In this document: positions 19,096-28,043 of the stretch, one piece after another
Layout: each line of letters starts with the position of its first letter
Position numbering within the stretch: the first letter of the stretch is position 1
NCBI RefSeq assembly: GCF_002592045.1
Contig: NZ_MEJG01000001.1
Span: forward strand, 62,001 to 126,000
From: Parasaccharibacter apium
GTDB lineage: Bacteria > Pseudomonadota > Alphaproteobacteria > Acetobacterales > Acetobacteraceae
Length of the DNA: 64,000 nucleotides
Direction: 5' to 3'
Translations under genes and position numbers: made by a program
The notes under the pieces: generated by a model
Told to the model about the DNA's origin: nothing
The model's input: the letters and a program-made list of their open reading frames with translations, nothing else
The model's database searches: none

Positions 19096-19725
19096 CTAGG
19101 ATGTTATTTTTTGTAAAAACTGCTCCATAACGCGCCGTGCATAAGCAGCATCGCGCCCTAAACTGATAAGCGCACTAATTTGCAGCGGATGGCGTATTAG
19201 GGACCCCATTAACGCAGGAATATCAATGCGCCCCTCACGCAGCCCATCGCGCGCTGCAGGAGGAAGGTCTCGCCCCGCATCATCACACACAACACGCAGC
19301 ACGGCAAAAGGCAGTCCCGCTTGTGCCACTAACCCGCTCTCCATATCCACTGTAGAACACTGGCTGCGCGTAAAGCAGGCGGCTTTTTCAGCCGCACGAT
19401 CGAGCATAATTGGGCTATGATACACCCCACCGCCGATGACCGCCTGCCCCGCCCCAAAACGCGCGTTTAAGGCTGGGGAGGTCGGGTATTTTTTCCCTTC
19501 AACAAAAACGTAATCGGCAAGCTGTATCGTCCCCGGCTTTAAGGCTCGGTCCAACCCACCCGCGCAACCAAAGGAGAGCAGCTCCGTCACCCCGGCTTCT
19601 TTTAGGGAGGCAACCGCCCGCTTCGCCCCTGCTTCATGCGCGTGGCTAAGGGCGATTTTCGCATGAGGGAAATAGCGTTCAGCCAAACGGGCCTCTTGCG
19701 CTAATCCCACAATAATGCCGAGCAT
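19096..19725 (-). CDS. hpnG: Hopanoid-associated phosphorylase / adenosylhopane nucleosidase HpnG
   Basis: HpnG removes adenine from adenosylhopane on the way to bacteriohopanetetrol. The 209-aa protein is a nucleoside-phosphorylase-like fold with LLSFGCAGGLD, a phosphate/ribose-binding segment and the base-contact motif TVDMESG. Its ATG overlaps the shc stop by one base, so it is translated from the hopanoid operon mRNA. HpnH, which makes adenosylhopane, is not in the window. Confidence 0.88.
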   Translation of the reverse strand: MLGIIVGLAQEARLAERYFPHAKIALSHAHEAGAKRAVASLKEAGVTELLSFGCAGGLDRALKPGTIQLADYVFVEGKKYPTSPALNARFGAGQAVIGGGVYHSPIMLDRAAEKAACFTRSQCSTVDMESGLVAQAGLPFAVLRVVCDDAGRDLPPAARDGLREGRIDIPALMGSLIRHPLQISALISLGRDAAYARRVMEQFLQKITS

Positions 19726-21680
19726 TAAAAGCCGTACTCCACCCGGCCCGAATTACTAGAGGCCAAATTGCGATAACGCGACAAAGCCATAAGCGGGAAG
19801 AATTGCTTATAGCCATGATAACGCAGGTAAAAGACCTTAGGAAAGCCAACAGCATTATAGGGGGCTTCGTGCCATTCCCCAGCCTCATCTTGCGCTTGGG
19901 TAAGATAAGCCATGCCGCGCTGCACAGCTTCGCTTTCCTGCCGCCCAACAGCCATAAGCCCAAGGGTAGCCCATGCTGTCTGGGTCGGTAGGCTCTCCTT
20001 ATACACCCCTTGCGGAGCCCCCTCATAACTGGCGCAATCCTCACCCCAGCCGCCATCATCATTCTGCACGCTTTCCAACCACGCAACAGCGCGTTGAATC
20101 ATCGGGTCATCATGGGGGACACCGGCAATATTCAAGGCACATAATACAGACCATGTCCCATAAATATAATTCGTTCCCCACCGGCCAAACCAGCTACCAG
20201 AGGCTTCCTGCTCTTTGCGAATATAGTCGATCCCCTTACGGATAACGTCCTTATCCTCTAGGTGCCCCAACTGCGCTAGGAAGGAGATACACCGTGCTGA
20301 GACATCTACCGTTGGCGGGTCCAACAACGCACCATGATCTGAGAACGGGATGTGATTGAGAGCTTCGAGGTCGTTATCAATATCAAATGCCCCCCAGCCG
20401 CCATTACTGCTTTGCATCCCAATAATCCATTCCCGCGCGCGCTCAATCGCAAAAGCGTTTTTCTCTGGGTCCATCCGATGGAGCAACATCCCGACAACGG
20501 CTGTATCATCAACATCAGGATAATAATCGTTTTTATATTGAAAGGCCCAGCCACCCGGACGCAGATGCGGCGTGTTAACCGCCCAGTCGCCTTTCACATC
20601 GAGAATCTGCCGTTCACGCAGCCATGACGCCGCCTTCTCCAAAGCGGCCATGGTCTCGGCATTCTGTACAGCCTTGGGGCCTGTCGCCGCCTCCATCATC
20701 GCAAGGCCAGAAAGCCCCGTATCCCACACAGGCGAGACACACGGTTGGCAATAAGCCTCATCGTCCTTCACAACCAGCAAATCTTGCACAGCTTGCCAAG
20801 CTTCTACAGCCCGTGGGTCATCATCAGGCACGCCCATAGTCCGATACATCATCACGACATTGGCCATGGCGGGGTAAATAGCCCCTAACCCACCCGCACT
20901 AAGCCGTTCTTCCACAAATTGGATAGTCGTCCGAATCGCTTTTGCATGGATAGAGCGTGGAATATGCGGCACAACAGGACGCAACGCTTTATCCAGATAG
21001 GTAAAGAGCCGCCCCCAGATGGAGCGATAAGGCCCGCGTATCCAATCCTTCACCTGTGCTGGGGGGGTTTTAAATAGCTCCTGCACATGCACACCACGCG
21101 GATTAATCGCTACTGGTTTACGCGTCACAAGAATCAAAAGCGGGGCAATGACCGTGCGAGACCAATAAGACATATTCCAGACGGAAAAGAAGGCCTTCCG
21201 CGGCAGTAACATCAGCTCTATCGGCATAACAGGGACGGCATGCCACGGCACTTCCCCATATAAAGCGAGTTGAATCCGCGTAAAGACGTTACTCCGCTCA
21301 GCCCCGCCATGTTGAAGGATGGCCGCACGCGCCCGGCGCATATGGGGGGCATTAATATCATCGCCAATCATCTTGAGGGCGAAATAGGCCTTCACGCTCG
21401 CTGAGAGGTCGAACTTCCCATCCGTATAAAGAGGCCAGCCCCCATGCACCCCTTGGATACGCCGGAGATACACGCCTATTTTTTGCTCAAGAGGCTCATC
21501 TATCCGGTCGAGAAAATGCCGCAGCAAGACATATTCAGCAGGAATAGTGGCATCAGCCTCTAGCTCAAAGACCCAATGACCATCTTCCTTTTGACGTTTG
21601 CCCAAAGCGGTGTGCGAGGCCTTAACCGCTTGCTCCACCGCTGTGGCATCAATTTTATGACGGGACAACGTCGCGCTCAC
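19725..21680 (-). CDS. shc: Squalene-hopene cyclase
   Basis: Shc (HpnF) cyclises squalene to hopene in one step at the inner membrane. The protonating DxDD motif DVDDTAVVG is at about residue 387, and several QW-type repeats are visible (SNGGWGAFD, NDDGGWGEDC, QTAWATLGLMA). At 651 aa it matches the family. The start is GTG with GGAGGAG upstream. It lies between hpnE and hpnG in the operon; hopanoids are prominent membrane lipids of acetic acid bacteria. Confidence 0.97.
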   Translation of the reverse strand: MSATLSRHKIDATAVEQAVKASHTALGKRQKEDGHWVFELEADATIPAEYVLLRHFLDRIDEPLEQKIGVYLRRIQGVHGGWPLYTDGKFDLSASVKAYFALKMIGDDINAPHMRRARAAILQHGGAERSNVFTRIQLALYGEVPWHAVPVMPIELMLLPRKAFFSVWNMSYWSRTVIAPLLILVTRKPVAINPRGVHVQELFKTPPAQVKDWIRGPYRSIWGRLFTYLDKALRPVVPHIPRSIHAKAIRTTIQFVEERLSAGGLGAIYPAMANVVMMYRTMGVPDDDPRAVEAWQAVQDLLVVKDDEAYCQPCVSPVWDTGLSGLAMMEAATGPKAVQNAETMAALEKAASWLRERQILDVKGDWAVNTPHLRPGGWAFQYKNDYYPDVDDTAVVGMLLHRMDPEKNAFAIERAREWIIGMQSSNGGWGAFDIDNDLEALNHIPFSDHGALLDPPTVDVSARCISFLAQLGHLEDKDVIRKGIDYIRKEQEASGSWFGRWGTNYIYGTWSVLCALNIAGVPHDDPMIQRAVAWLESVQNDDGGWGEDCASYEGAPQGVYKESLPTQTAWATLGLMAVGRQESEAVQRGMAYLTQAQDEAGEWHEAPYNAVGFPKVFYLRYHGYKQFFPLMALSRYRNLASSNSGRVEYGF

Positions 21681-21713
21681 TGAATCTCTCCTCCACTTTC
21701 CACAATATCGGCC

Positions 21714-23006
21714 TTATGCCACATCACTCACGGCCGAACGAAAACCCAACGCATCCACTGCAGCAAGACCAGATTTAATAGCCCCTTCAATCGTTGAAGG
21801 CAGGCCGGTATCCGTCCAATCGCCCGCAAGAGCAAGATTAGCGTATGAGGTTTTTGCCTCAGGCCGCTTCTTATCCTGTTCTGGCGTGGCTGCAAAGGTG
21901 GCCCGTTTTTCACGGATCAACCGTGCAGCGGGCATTACCTCTGGCAGAGGATGCTGTAAAGCAGGATTTAACGCTTGTTGAAGCTCCTGCCACATATGGG
22001 CTAACATCTCGTCATTCTGCCAGCTTGCATAACGGTTCGCCGCACTCACCGTGACAGACAAAACCTCATCATGCAGAAAGACCCATTCCGCCACACCGCC
22101 GACAAGCCCCATAAAGCCTGCCTCACGCAATGCCGCATGGGGCTTAAGCGGCTCTGCCAAGCGATAATGCGCATTAGCAATGCTCTCAAACGCATCAGGG
22201 CCAGTAATGGAGGGCATCAACCCCGTAGCCACAGGGGCCGGTACAGCGAGAATAACGACATCTTCAGCCCCCAGGGAAACCTCCCCGCCAGATGTCTCTA
22301 ACGCTGTAATGCGCCCTCCTTCTTCCCGCAAAGCGGATACGCGCGTCCCCGTTAATATTTGGGCATGAAAGCTCTCCAGATAAGCCATAGCCGGAGTGAC
22401 GAAACTTTCTGACAAACCACGCGCAGCCGTCCAAGGGCAACATGCCGCCCCTCCCTTAGCTAAGGTTTGCCGCACGATATTGCCCAGCAAGCGGGCACTT
22501 CCTTGCTCAATATCCGTATTCAACGCAGAGACCGCCAAAGGCTCCAACAGACGGCGCGACAATGCCCCTGGTGAGAGACATTCCCCCACACACATATCGT
22601 CATCAGCCTTCATCAAACGCGGAAGGGCCATCAAATCCCCCCATCTCATCCCCGGCACGCGATGCTCTTTACGGAATAACCAAAAGGGAATCCGCCCCTT
22701 AGAGAGCCGCAAGACCCAAGAGAGGTCCGCCTCTAAATCATACCACGGGAAAAGCGGCCTCCCCGGCCCTTTTAACGTACCGCGCGCCCCTAAAAGGTCC
22801 AAATAACGAAATGTATAGGGATTTGCTGAAAGAATGAGGTGATTGCCATTATCAATCACGCAATCCAACGCTTTATCATGGAAGGACCGTGCCCGCCCAC
22901 CACAGGCAGGGCCAGCCTCATAAAGTGTTACCTGCGCTTGGGGGGCAAGCTCCACTGCGGCAGAAAGGCCAGCAAGCCCCCCACCGATGATGTGAACATG
23001 GCTCAC
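21714..23006 (-). CDS. hpnE: Hydroxysqualene dehydroxylase HpnE (FAD-dependent)
   Basis: HpnE reduces hydroxysqualene to squalene, completing the HpnC-HpnD-HpnE route. The N-terminal Rossmann FAD motif HIIGGGLAGLSAAVEL, the GGRARSF substrate-side motif and the C-terminal ALAGDWTDTGLPSTIEGAI define the squalene-associated flavoprotein family. GTG 23006 overlaps the hpnD stop as GTGA, with GGGGT 6 nt upstream, giving about 430 aa. An ATG at 23051 would give 445 aa but overlaps hpnD by 49 nt. Confidence 0.92.
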   Translation of the reverse strand: MSHVHIIGGGLAGLSAAVELAPQAQVTLYEAGPACGGRARSFHDKALDCVIDNGNHLILSANPYTFRYLDLLGARGTLKGPGRPLFPWYDLEADLSWVLRLSKGRIPFWLFRKEHRVPGMRWGDLMALPRLMKADDDMCVGECLSPGALSRRLLEPLAVSALNTDIEQGSARLLGNIVRQTLAKGGAACCPWTAARGLSESFVTPAMAYLESFHAQILTGTRVSALREEGGRITALETSGGEVSLGAEDVVILAVPAPVATGLMPSITGPDAFESIANAHYRLAEPLKPHAALREAGFMGLVGGVAEWVFLHDEVLSVTVSAANRYASWQNDEMLAHMWQELQQALNPALQHPLPEVMPAARLIREKRATFAATPEQDKKRPEAKTSYANLALAGDWTDTGLPSTIEGAIKSGLAAVDALGFRSAVSDVA

Positions 23007-23887
23007 AGCGAGACCCCAAAGGCCGCTAAGAGCATGGAAAGCTTCTTCCATACCGAGCAGACCCGTAAAGGTGCCTCTGGGTTACTCCAACCACGCCGCT
23101 GGAGTGCGGCTAAGGTCACGCGGTATGAAGCTGCCATAATGCGCGCTGGCCGTACCGTTGCCGCAGGACAACGGGCCATCACCGCATAAGCTTTGCGGAA
23201 ATGGTCTTCCGCCCGCCCTGCGATAATCCGGCACAGCCCATCTAGCCCGACAGCATAAAGAGCCTCTGCTGGGTCAGCAGGAACGCCATAACGCTGCAAA
23301 AGCTCAGCAGGAAGATAAAGCCGCCCACGGGAAGCATCCTCTGCGACATCCCGCAAAATATTGGTAAGCTGCAACGCACGCCCCAGATGATAAGCCAGCT
23401 CATCCCCCTCTGGCTCTGGCGTGCCAAATATGCGAACAGAAAGCCGCCCCACAGCCGAGGCCACACGGTCGCAATATAAATCCAGCGTGGCTTCATCAGG
23501 CGCAATAATGGGCGCGCCGCAATCCATCTTCATCCCCTCAATCACGGCGATGAAATCATCTTGCTGCAAACCGAATTGCTCAATCGCAGCATGAAGGACA
23601 CGGTCCAACGCATCTTCTGTATGGCCTTGATACAAAGCAGCGATGCGCTCTTTCCACCCCTCCAAAACGAAGGCTGGGTCATCCAGAGGGATATCACCAT
23701 CGGCAATATCATCCACCAGCCGGCAGAAAGCGTAGATCGCATACATGCCATCGCGCTTTATAGGAGGTAGAATCTTCATCCCACGACCAAAGGATGTGCC
23801 AGAACGGTTAACGATCTCCTCCACATAATTTAGGTCCGATGGAGCACAAGGCAGACCTTGAGGCACGTTGTGATGAGTGGAGACCAT
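23003..23887 (-). CDS. hpnD: Presqualene diphosphate synthase HpnD
   Basis: HpnD condenses two farnesyl diphosphates to presqualene diphosphate. Two Asp-rich motifs bind the Mg-diphosphate: CRLVDDIAD near residue 57 and QLTNILRDVAED near residue 175, followed by GRLYLP. Its 294 aa is typical. AGGAAGG precedes the ATG. It is 87 nt after hpnC and overlaps hpnE by 4 nt. Confidence 0.93.
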   Translation of the reverse strand: MVSTHHNVPQGLPCAPSDLNYVEEIVNRSGTSFGRGMKILPPIKRDGMYAIYAFCRLVDDIADGDIPLDDPAFVLEGWKERIAALYQGHTEDALDRVLHAAIEQFGLQQDDFIAVIEGMKMDCGAPIIAPDEATLDLYCDRVASAVGRLSVRIFGTPEPEGDELAYHLGRALQLTNILRDVAEDASRGRLYLPAELLQRYGVPADPAEALYAVGLDGLCRIIAGRAEDHFRKAYAVMARCPAATVRPARIMAASYRVTLAALQRRGWSNPEAPLRVCSVWKKLSMLLAAFGVSL

Positions 23888-23974
23888 AACCTTCCTCTTA
23901 CTTTTCTAACATTAGCGTGAGTCTGTCTTACTCTTAAAGGCCATATTAGGCCAAGAGCTACACATTAAAAGAAC

Positions 23975-24844
23975 TCAACGGATATACTGCATCGCCCAGC
24001 TTAATGCGCGCAGGCCATCTAGTTTGGTGAGAGCTACACGCTCTGCTATCGGGTCTTGATGGCGTAAGCGTGCGCTCAAACGGCGGCATAAAGCAACAAT
24101 AACCGCAGCCTCTAAGCGCATCCGGCGATCCTTTACCAAAGCAGGCAGGCGGGCCGCTTCCTCATTTAACGCATCAACATGGGCGAGCATTTGGTCAAAC
24201 ACGCGCCGCACACCCGGCTTACTCCGCGCGAGGAGGAGGTCCTCTATCCCCACATTTTCTGCCGCCAACCAAGGCAAAGGCACATAACACCGATTCAGCG
24301 TTTTAAGGTCACCCTTAACATCCTGCATGTGATTGACAATTTGCAACGCCGTGCAAAGCGCATCGGAAGGGCCGAATGTCTCCTCACTCTCCTTATGCAG
24401 CATCAACAAAAACCGCCCCACAGGATTGGCGGAATAACGACAATAATGCAAAAGCTCCGACCAATGCTCGTAACGGGCTTTCTCAGCATCCATAATAAAA
24501 GCGGTGATTAAATCGCCCCCCACCTCCAAAGGTAGGCCATGCTCTTGCAGCACAGTGCGTAGCACAACGGCACTCCACCCATCAGCACGCCCAGCAGGCG
24601 GACGCCGCCGCCCGTAAAGGACATCCCGCAACGCTGTCAGCCGGTCCACCTTTTGCGTGGCAGAAAGTTCGGCATTATCCACCATATCATCAGCAATGCG
24701 CGCAAAACGATAATAAGCATGGACAGCCGGCCTCACGCGCGGGGCAATGAGGAATGACCCGACCGGGAAGTTCTCATCCTTCATCCCTTTTGCGGATGAA
24801 ACATCATGCGCCCCCCACAGGCGTGCCTCTTCTTGCTCTTGCAT
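23975..24844 (-). CDS. hpnC: Hydroxysqualene synthase HpnC
   Basis: HpnC converts presqualene diphosphate to hydroxysqualene. It is a squalene/phytoene-synthase fold with FARIADDMVDN as the first Asp-rich motif, and the HpnC-type second motif LQIVNHMQDVKGDL, where Asp residues are fewer than in HpnD. ATG 24844 is preferred because GGGGAGGG lies just upstream; ATG 24874 would overlap the hpnA stop as ATGA and give 299 aa. Confidence 0.92.
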   Translation of the reverse strand: MQEQEEARLWGAHDVSSAKGMKDENFPVGSFLIAPRVRPAVHAYYRFARIADDMVDNAELSATQKVDRLTALRDVLYGRRRPPAGRADGWSAVVLRTVLQEHGLPLEVGGDLITAFIMDAEKARYEHWSELLHYCRYSANPVGRFLLMLHKESEETFGPSDALCTALQIVNHMQDVKGDLKTLNRCYVPLPWLAAENVGIEDLLLARSKPGVRRVFDQMLAHVDALNEEAARLPALVKDRRMRLEAAVIVALCRRLSARLRHQDPIAERVALTKLDGLRALSWAMQYIR

Positions 24845-24870
24845 ATAACCCTCCCCGCCTGACTCCGTTA

Positions 24871-25878
24871 TCATGCTGAAAACTGCCCTGATTTATGGGC
24901 TTTAAACCACGCAATCGCATCCGTAAGGGCCTGACGCGCCGCACGGGGACGGTAGCCTAGCTCGCGCTCTGCTTTCTCTGAGGAGAAGAACATCAGCTTC
25001 TTAGACATCACCAGCATCTCCCGTGTTACGCGCGGCTCTATGCCACAACTGCGCGCTAATAGCTCCGACACACAGGCAACAGGATATAACCATGATTGCT
25101 TGAGCTGGATGCGCGGGGGCTTTCTATGCACAATCTCCGCTACCATGCCAAAGAGGTCCCCCAGCATGATATTCTCCCCGCCGAGAATATATTTCTCGCC
25201 AATCGTCCCACGCTCAAAAGCAAGGACGTGGCCTTCAGCAACATCATCCACATGGACGATATTCAACCCCGTCTCCACATAAGCGGGCATACGCCCTGTA
25301 GCAGCATCAAGAATCATCTGCCCTGTTGGAGTTGGCTTAATATCGCGTGGCCCGACAGGGGTGGAGGGATTTACAATCACCGCGGGCAGCCCTTCCTCCC
25401 GCACAAGGCGCAAGACCTCTTGCTCTGCACGATATTTAGAACGTTTATACGCCCCAACAATCTGATCCTCCGTCACAGGGGATGATTCCGTAGCCGGCAC
25501 CCCATTGCGAGCCGTGGCAAGAGCTGCAACGGAGGAACAATAAACAACCCGCTTTACACCTGCTTTTTTAGCCGCGAGCATTAACTGACGCGTACCCTCC
25601 ACATTCGCGCGCATCATCGCATCAGGATCAGGCACCCATAACCGATAATCCGCTGCGACATGAAAGAGATAGGATACCCCCTCCAACGCAGCCTCCATGC
25701 TCGCTTGGTCGGAAAGGTCCCCAACAGCGAACTCCACCGGTAGATCCGCTACATTGCTGCGGTCTGATGTATGGCGGACAAAAAGACGCAGCTTATGCCC
25801 GCGCTCTAGCAAAACGCGTGCCACAGCGGACCCTACAAAGCCGGTTGCACCGGTAATCAGGGTGATTTCTTCTGCCAT
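24871..25878 (-). CDS. hpnA: Hopanoid-associated sugar epimerase HpnA
   Basis: HpnA belongs to the extended short-chain dehydrogenase family: NAD-binding TGATGFVGSAVARVLLERG, the catalytic Tyr/Lys in GAYKRSKYRAEQEV, and PVGPRDIKPTP. It is linked to hopanoid side-chain sugar modification, though its exact substrate is unsettled. ATG 25878 has GGAAGGAAAGAG upstream and gives 335 aa; the frame is open to 26016 without homologous sequence. It heads the minus-strand operon hpnA-C-D-E-shc-G. hpnB, often next to hpnA, is absent. Confidence 0.9.
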   Translation of the reverse strand: MAEEITLITGATGFVGSAVARVLLERGHKLRLFVRHTSDRSNVADLPVEFAVGDLSDQASMEAALEGVSYLFHVAADYRLWVPDPDAMMRANVEGTRQLMLAAKKAGVKRVVYCSSVAALATARNGVPATESSPVTEDQIVGAYKRSKYRAEQEVLRLVREEGLPAVIVNPSTPVGPRDIKPTPTGQMILDAATGRMPAYVETGLNIVHVDDVAEGHVLAFERGTIGEKYILGGENIMLGDLFGMVAEIVHRKPPRIQLKQSWLYPVACVSELLARSCGIEPRVTREMLVMSKKLMFFSSEKAERELGYRPRAARQALTDAIAWFKAHKSGQFSA

Positions 25879-26017
25879 AACCGCTCTTTCCTTCCTACCA
25901 GCATTATCTTGAGGGATATAAGCCCCCACTGCATAGCCGGTAAAGCCCCCTCTGATTGGACCTTCCCCCCAGAGTAGCCTAGAAGGGGTCAAACTAAATT
26001 GACTTGCGGCGGCCATC

Positions 26018-27019
26018 TTGAAGAAAATGCTCCCCTACATCCTGTCTCTGGCAGGAATTACCCTCTTTTGCATCCTCACCTTGCGGGCTGGGATACATCC
26101 GATTCTCCTAAGTCTTGCTAAAATTGGCCTCTCGGGCTTTTTTCTGCTGCTTCTCTGCCAACTCGCTGTCAATTTTCTTCTCGGCTTCGCATGGAAGAGC
26201 AGCATCCCCGATATTAGTTTTACCCGGCTAACTGCCTCACGTTTTGTACGGGATGCCGCAGCGGCCTGCTTGCCCTTCTCACAACTTGGCGGGATGCTCC
26301 TTGGCATCCGTGCCACAACCGCTGGCCATGCCCGCCATACCACCAATGAGCAGCCCATTAGCTGGATGGAGGGCATTGCCGCAAATATTGTCGATATTAC
26401 AACCGAAGTTTTGGGCCAGATTGTCTTTATCATCATCGCCCTCCTATGCCTGATTGGCCAGGCCGATGCGGGGCGGTTTATGTGGCCGCTTGGTATTGGG
26501 ATGGTGTTTCTCACCTGCGGGGTGGCTGGTTTTATTTGGACACAGCAACGCAGCGGGAACGCCCTGCAAGCCCTTGCACGCTTTTTTGCCAAACATATCT
26601 CCGCAGAATGGCGCGATGTCCTTGCCGATAATACTGAGAACTTCCAATCCTATATGGAAGGCTTATGGGGTAACCCGGCACGCATCGGACTAGGCGCGGG
26701 GATGCACCTTCTCTGCTGGATGGGCAGTGCTTTTATGACGTGGCTCTCCATCATTCTCCTTGGCGCGCATTGCAGCTTTCTCAATGCGTTAGCGATTGAA
26801 GGTGTTGTCTGCGGGATTATGTCTGCTGGCTTTTTCATCCCCGGCTCTTTAGGTGTGCAAGAGGCTGGTTATGTTGCTTTAGGGCATCTCTTTGGTATTA
26901 ATGCCGACATCGCCATGAGCATTTCCCTACTACGCCGTGGGCGGGATATTGTCATCGGCATCCCTGTCCTACTCTTATGGCAGCTCTATGAGTTCCGGCA
27001 TTTAAAGCGGCGTTCCTAA
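26018..27019 (+). CDS. hpnL: HpnL-type lysylphosphatidylglycerol-synthase-TM family membrane protein
   Basis: This is a 333-aa polytopic protein with several strong hydrophobic segments, starting with ILSLAGITLFCILTL and FFLLLLCQLAVNFLLGFAW. The SRFVRDAAAACLPFSQLGG and FIPGSLGVQEAGYVALG motifs are typical of UPF0104/MprF-flippase-like proteins, and the position beside hpnA identifies the HpnL subfamily. A transport role is suggested, not shown here. The frame begins at TTG 26018; ATG 26027 is an alternative. Its stop TAA abuts the tyrA ATG directly. Confidence 0.8.
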   Translation: MKKMLPYILSLAGITLFCILTLRAGIHPILLSLAKIGLSGFFLLLLCQLAVNFLLGFAWKSSIPDISFTRLTASRFVRDAAAACLPFSQLGGMLLGIRATTAGHARHTTNEQPISWMEGIAANIVDITTEVLGQIVFIIIALLCLIGQADAGRFMWPLGIGMVFLTCGVAGFIWTQQRSGNALQALARFFAKHISAEWRDVLADNTENFQSYMEGLWGNPARIGLGAGMHLLCWMGSAFMTWLSIILLGAHCSFLNALAIEGVVCGIMSAGFFIPGSLGVQEAGYVALGHLFGINADIAMSISLLRRGRDIVIGIPVLLLWQLYEFRHLKRRS

Positions 27020-27913
27020 ATGGCTGATACCCCCCCTCTCTTTAAGACCATAACCATCATTGGGCCGGGATTAATTGGCTCCTCCATCCTCCGCCGCGCC
27101 CGACAAACAGGCACGCTCGCCCAAAAGCTCATCGCTGCGGACTGCCAAGAGGCTGTTCTCCACCGCGTAACCGCGCTGAACATCGCTGATGAAACCACAA
27201 CCGACCTCATCGCGGCAGCGGCGCAGTCTGACCTTGTGATTCTGTGCATCCCAACAGGGGCTATTAGAGCTGTTGCCGCCGCTATCCTCCCCCATATGAA
27301 GCCCGGTTCTATTCTAAGTGATGTCGCCTCTGTTCGCAGCAACTTAGGGCCAGAGATACACGCGCTCCTACCCGAGGGGGTAAGCTACATCCCTGCCCAC
27401 CCTATGGCGGGGACGGAATATTCCGGCCCGGATGCTGGCTTTGCCACCTTATTTGAGGACCGTTGGACGCTCCTCATCCCACCCCCCGGCACTGCACCGG
27501 AGGCCATTGCGCTTATGGAGGCCTTTTGGCACCGCTGTGGGGCACGCACACGGCAAATGACCGACCAATATCACGACCAAGTATGTGCCATTGTGAGCCA
27601 TTTGCCGCATTTACTGGCCTTTACCATCTGCAACACAGCAGACCGGCTTTCGGCTGACCTACAAACTGATGTGTTAGAATATGCGGCCTCTGGCTTTCGG
27701 GATTTTACACGCATTGCAGCATCCGACCCGATTATGTGGCGCGATATTTTCCTGACCAATAAAGATGTCCTCCTCGCCACATTTAAGCGGTTTGAGGAAG
27801 ATGCGCATCGCATGGTTAAAGCCATTCAAGAAGATGATAGCGAGGCCATAATGCAAAACCTCCAACGCGGGCGGCATATTCGGCGCGGCTTGATGTCAGA
27901 GCCCCAAAACTAA
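27020..27913 (+). CDS. tyrA: Prephenate/arogenate dehydrogenase
   Basis: This TyrA-family enzyme commits prephenate (or arogenate) to tyrosine. The NAD(P) motif IIGPGLIGSSILRRA is followed by ILCIPTGAI, SDVASVR, the substrate-site HPMAGTEYSGP and VSHLPHLLA. At 297 aa there is no chorismate mutase or ACT domain. The ATG follows the hpnL stop with zero spacing, so the two are translationally coupled. A strong bidirectional terminator follows. Confidence 0.93.
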   Translation: MADTPPLFKTITIIGPGLIGSSILRRARQTGTLAQKLIAADCQEAVLHRVTALNIADETTTDLIAAAAQSDLVILCIPTGAIRAVAAAILPHMKPGSILSDVASVRSNLGPEIHALLPEGVSYIPAHPMAGTEYSGPDAGFATLFEDRWTLLIPPPGTAPEAIALMEAFWHRCGARTRQMTDQYHDQVCAIVSHLPHLLAFTICNTADRLSADLQTDVLEYAASGFRDFTRIAASDPIMWRDIFLTNKDVLLATFKRFEEDAHRMVKAIQEDDSEAIMQNLQRGRHIRRGLMSEPQN

Positions 27914-27942
27914 CCGCCCCACGCTATAACGACCCCACTATT

Positions 27943-27985
27943 AAAAAAGCCCCCAGCAGAGGATGAACCCTGCCGGGGGCTTTTA
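27943..27985. terminator. Bidirectional terminator between tyrA and pyk
   Basis: An A-run plus GCCCCCAGCAG pairs with CTGCCGGGGGC plus a T-run (one mismatch). It serves tyrA on the plus strand and pyk on the minus strand. Confidence 0.8.
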
Positions 27986-27990
27986 GTCTC

Positions 27991-28024
27991 ATCACCTCTG
28001 ACGACTGAAACCATCAGAGGTGAT
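27991..28024 (-). terminator. Perfect 11-bp inverted repeat downstream of pyk
   Basis: ATCACCTCTGA and TCAGAGGTGAT flank a 12-nt spacer 19 nt beyond the pyk stop. No T-run follows on either strand, so it is more likely an mRNA 3'-stabilising hairpin ahead of the true terminator. Confidence 0.45.
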
Positions 28025-28043
28025 AACCTGCAATCCGTAGGGA

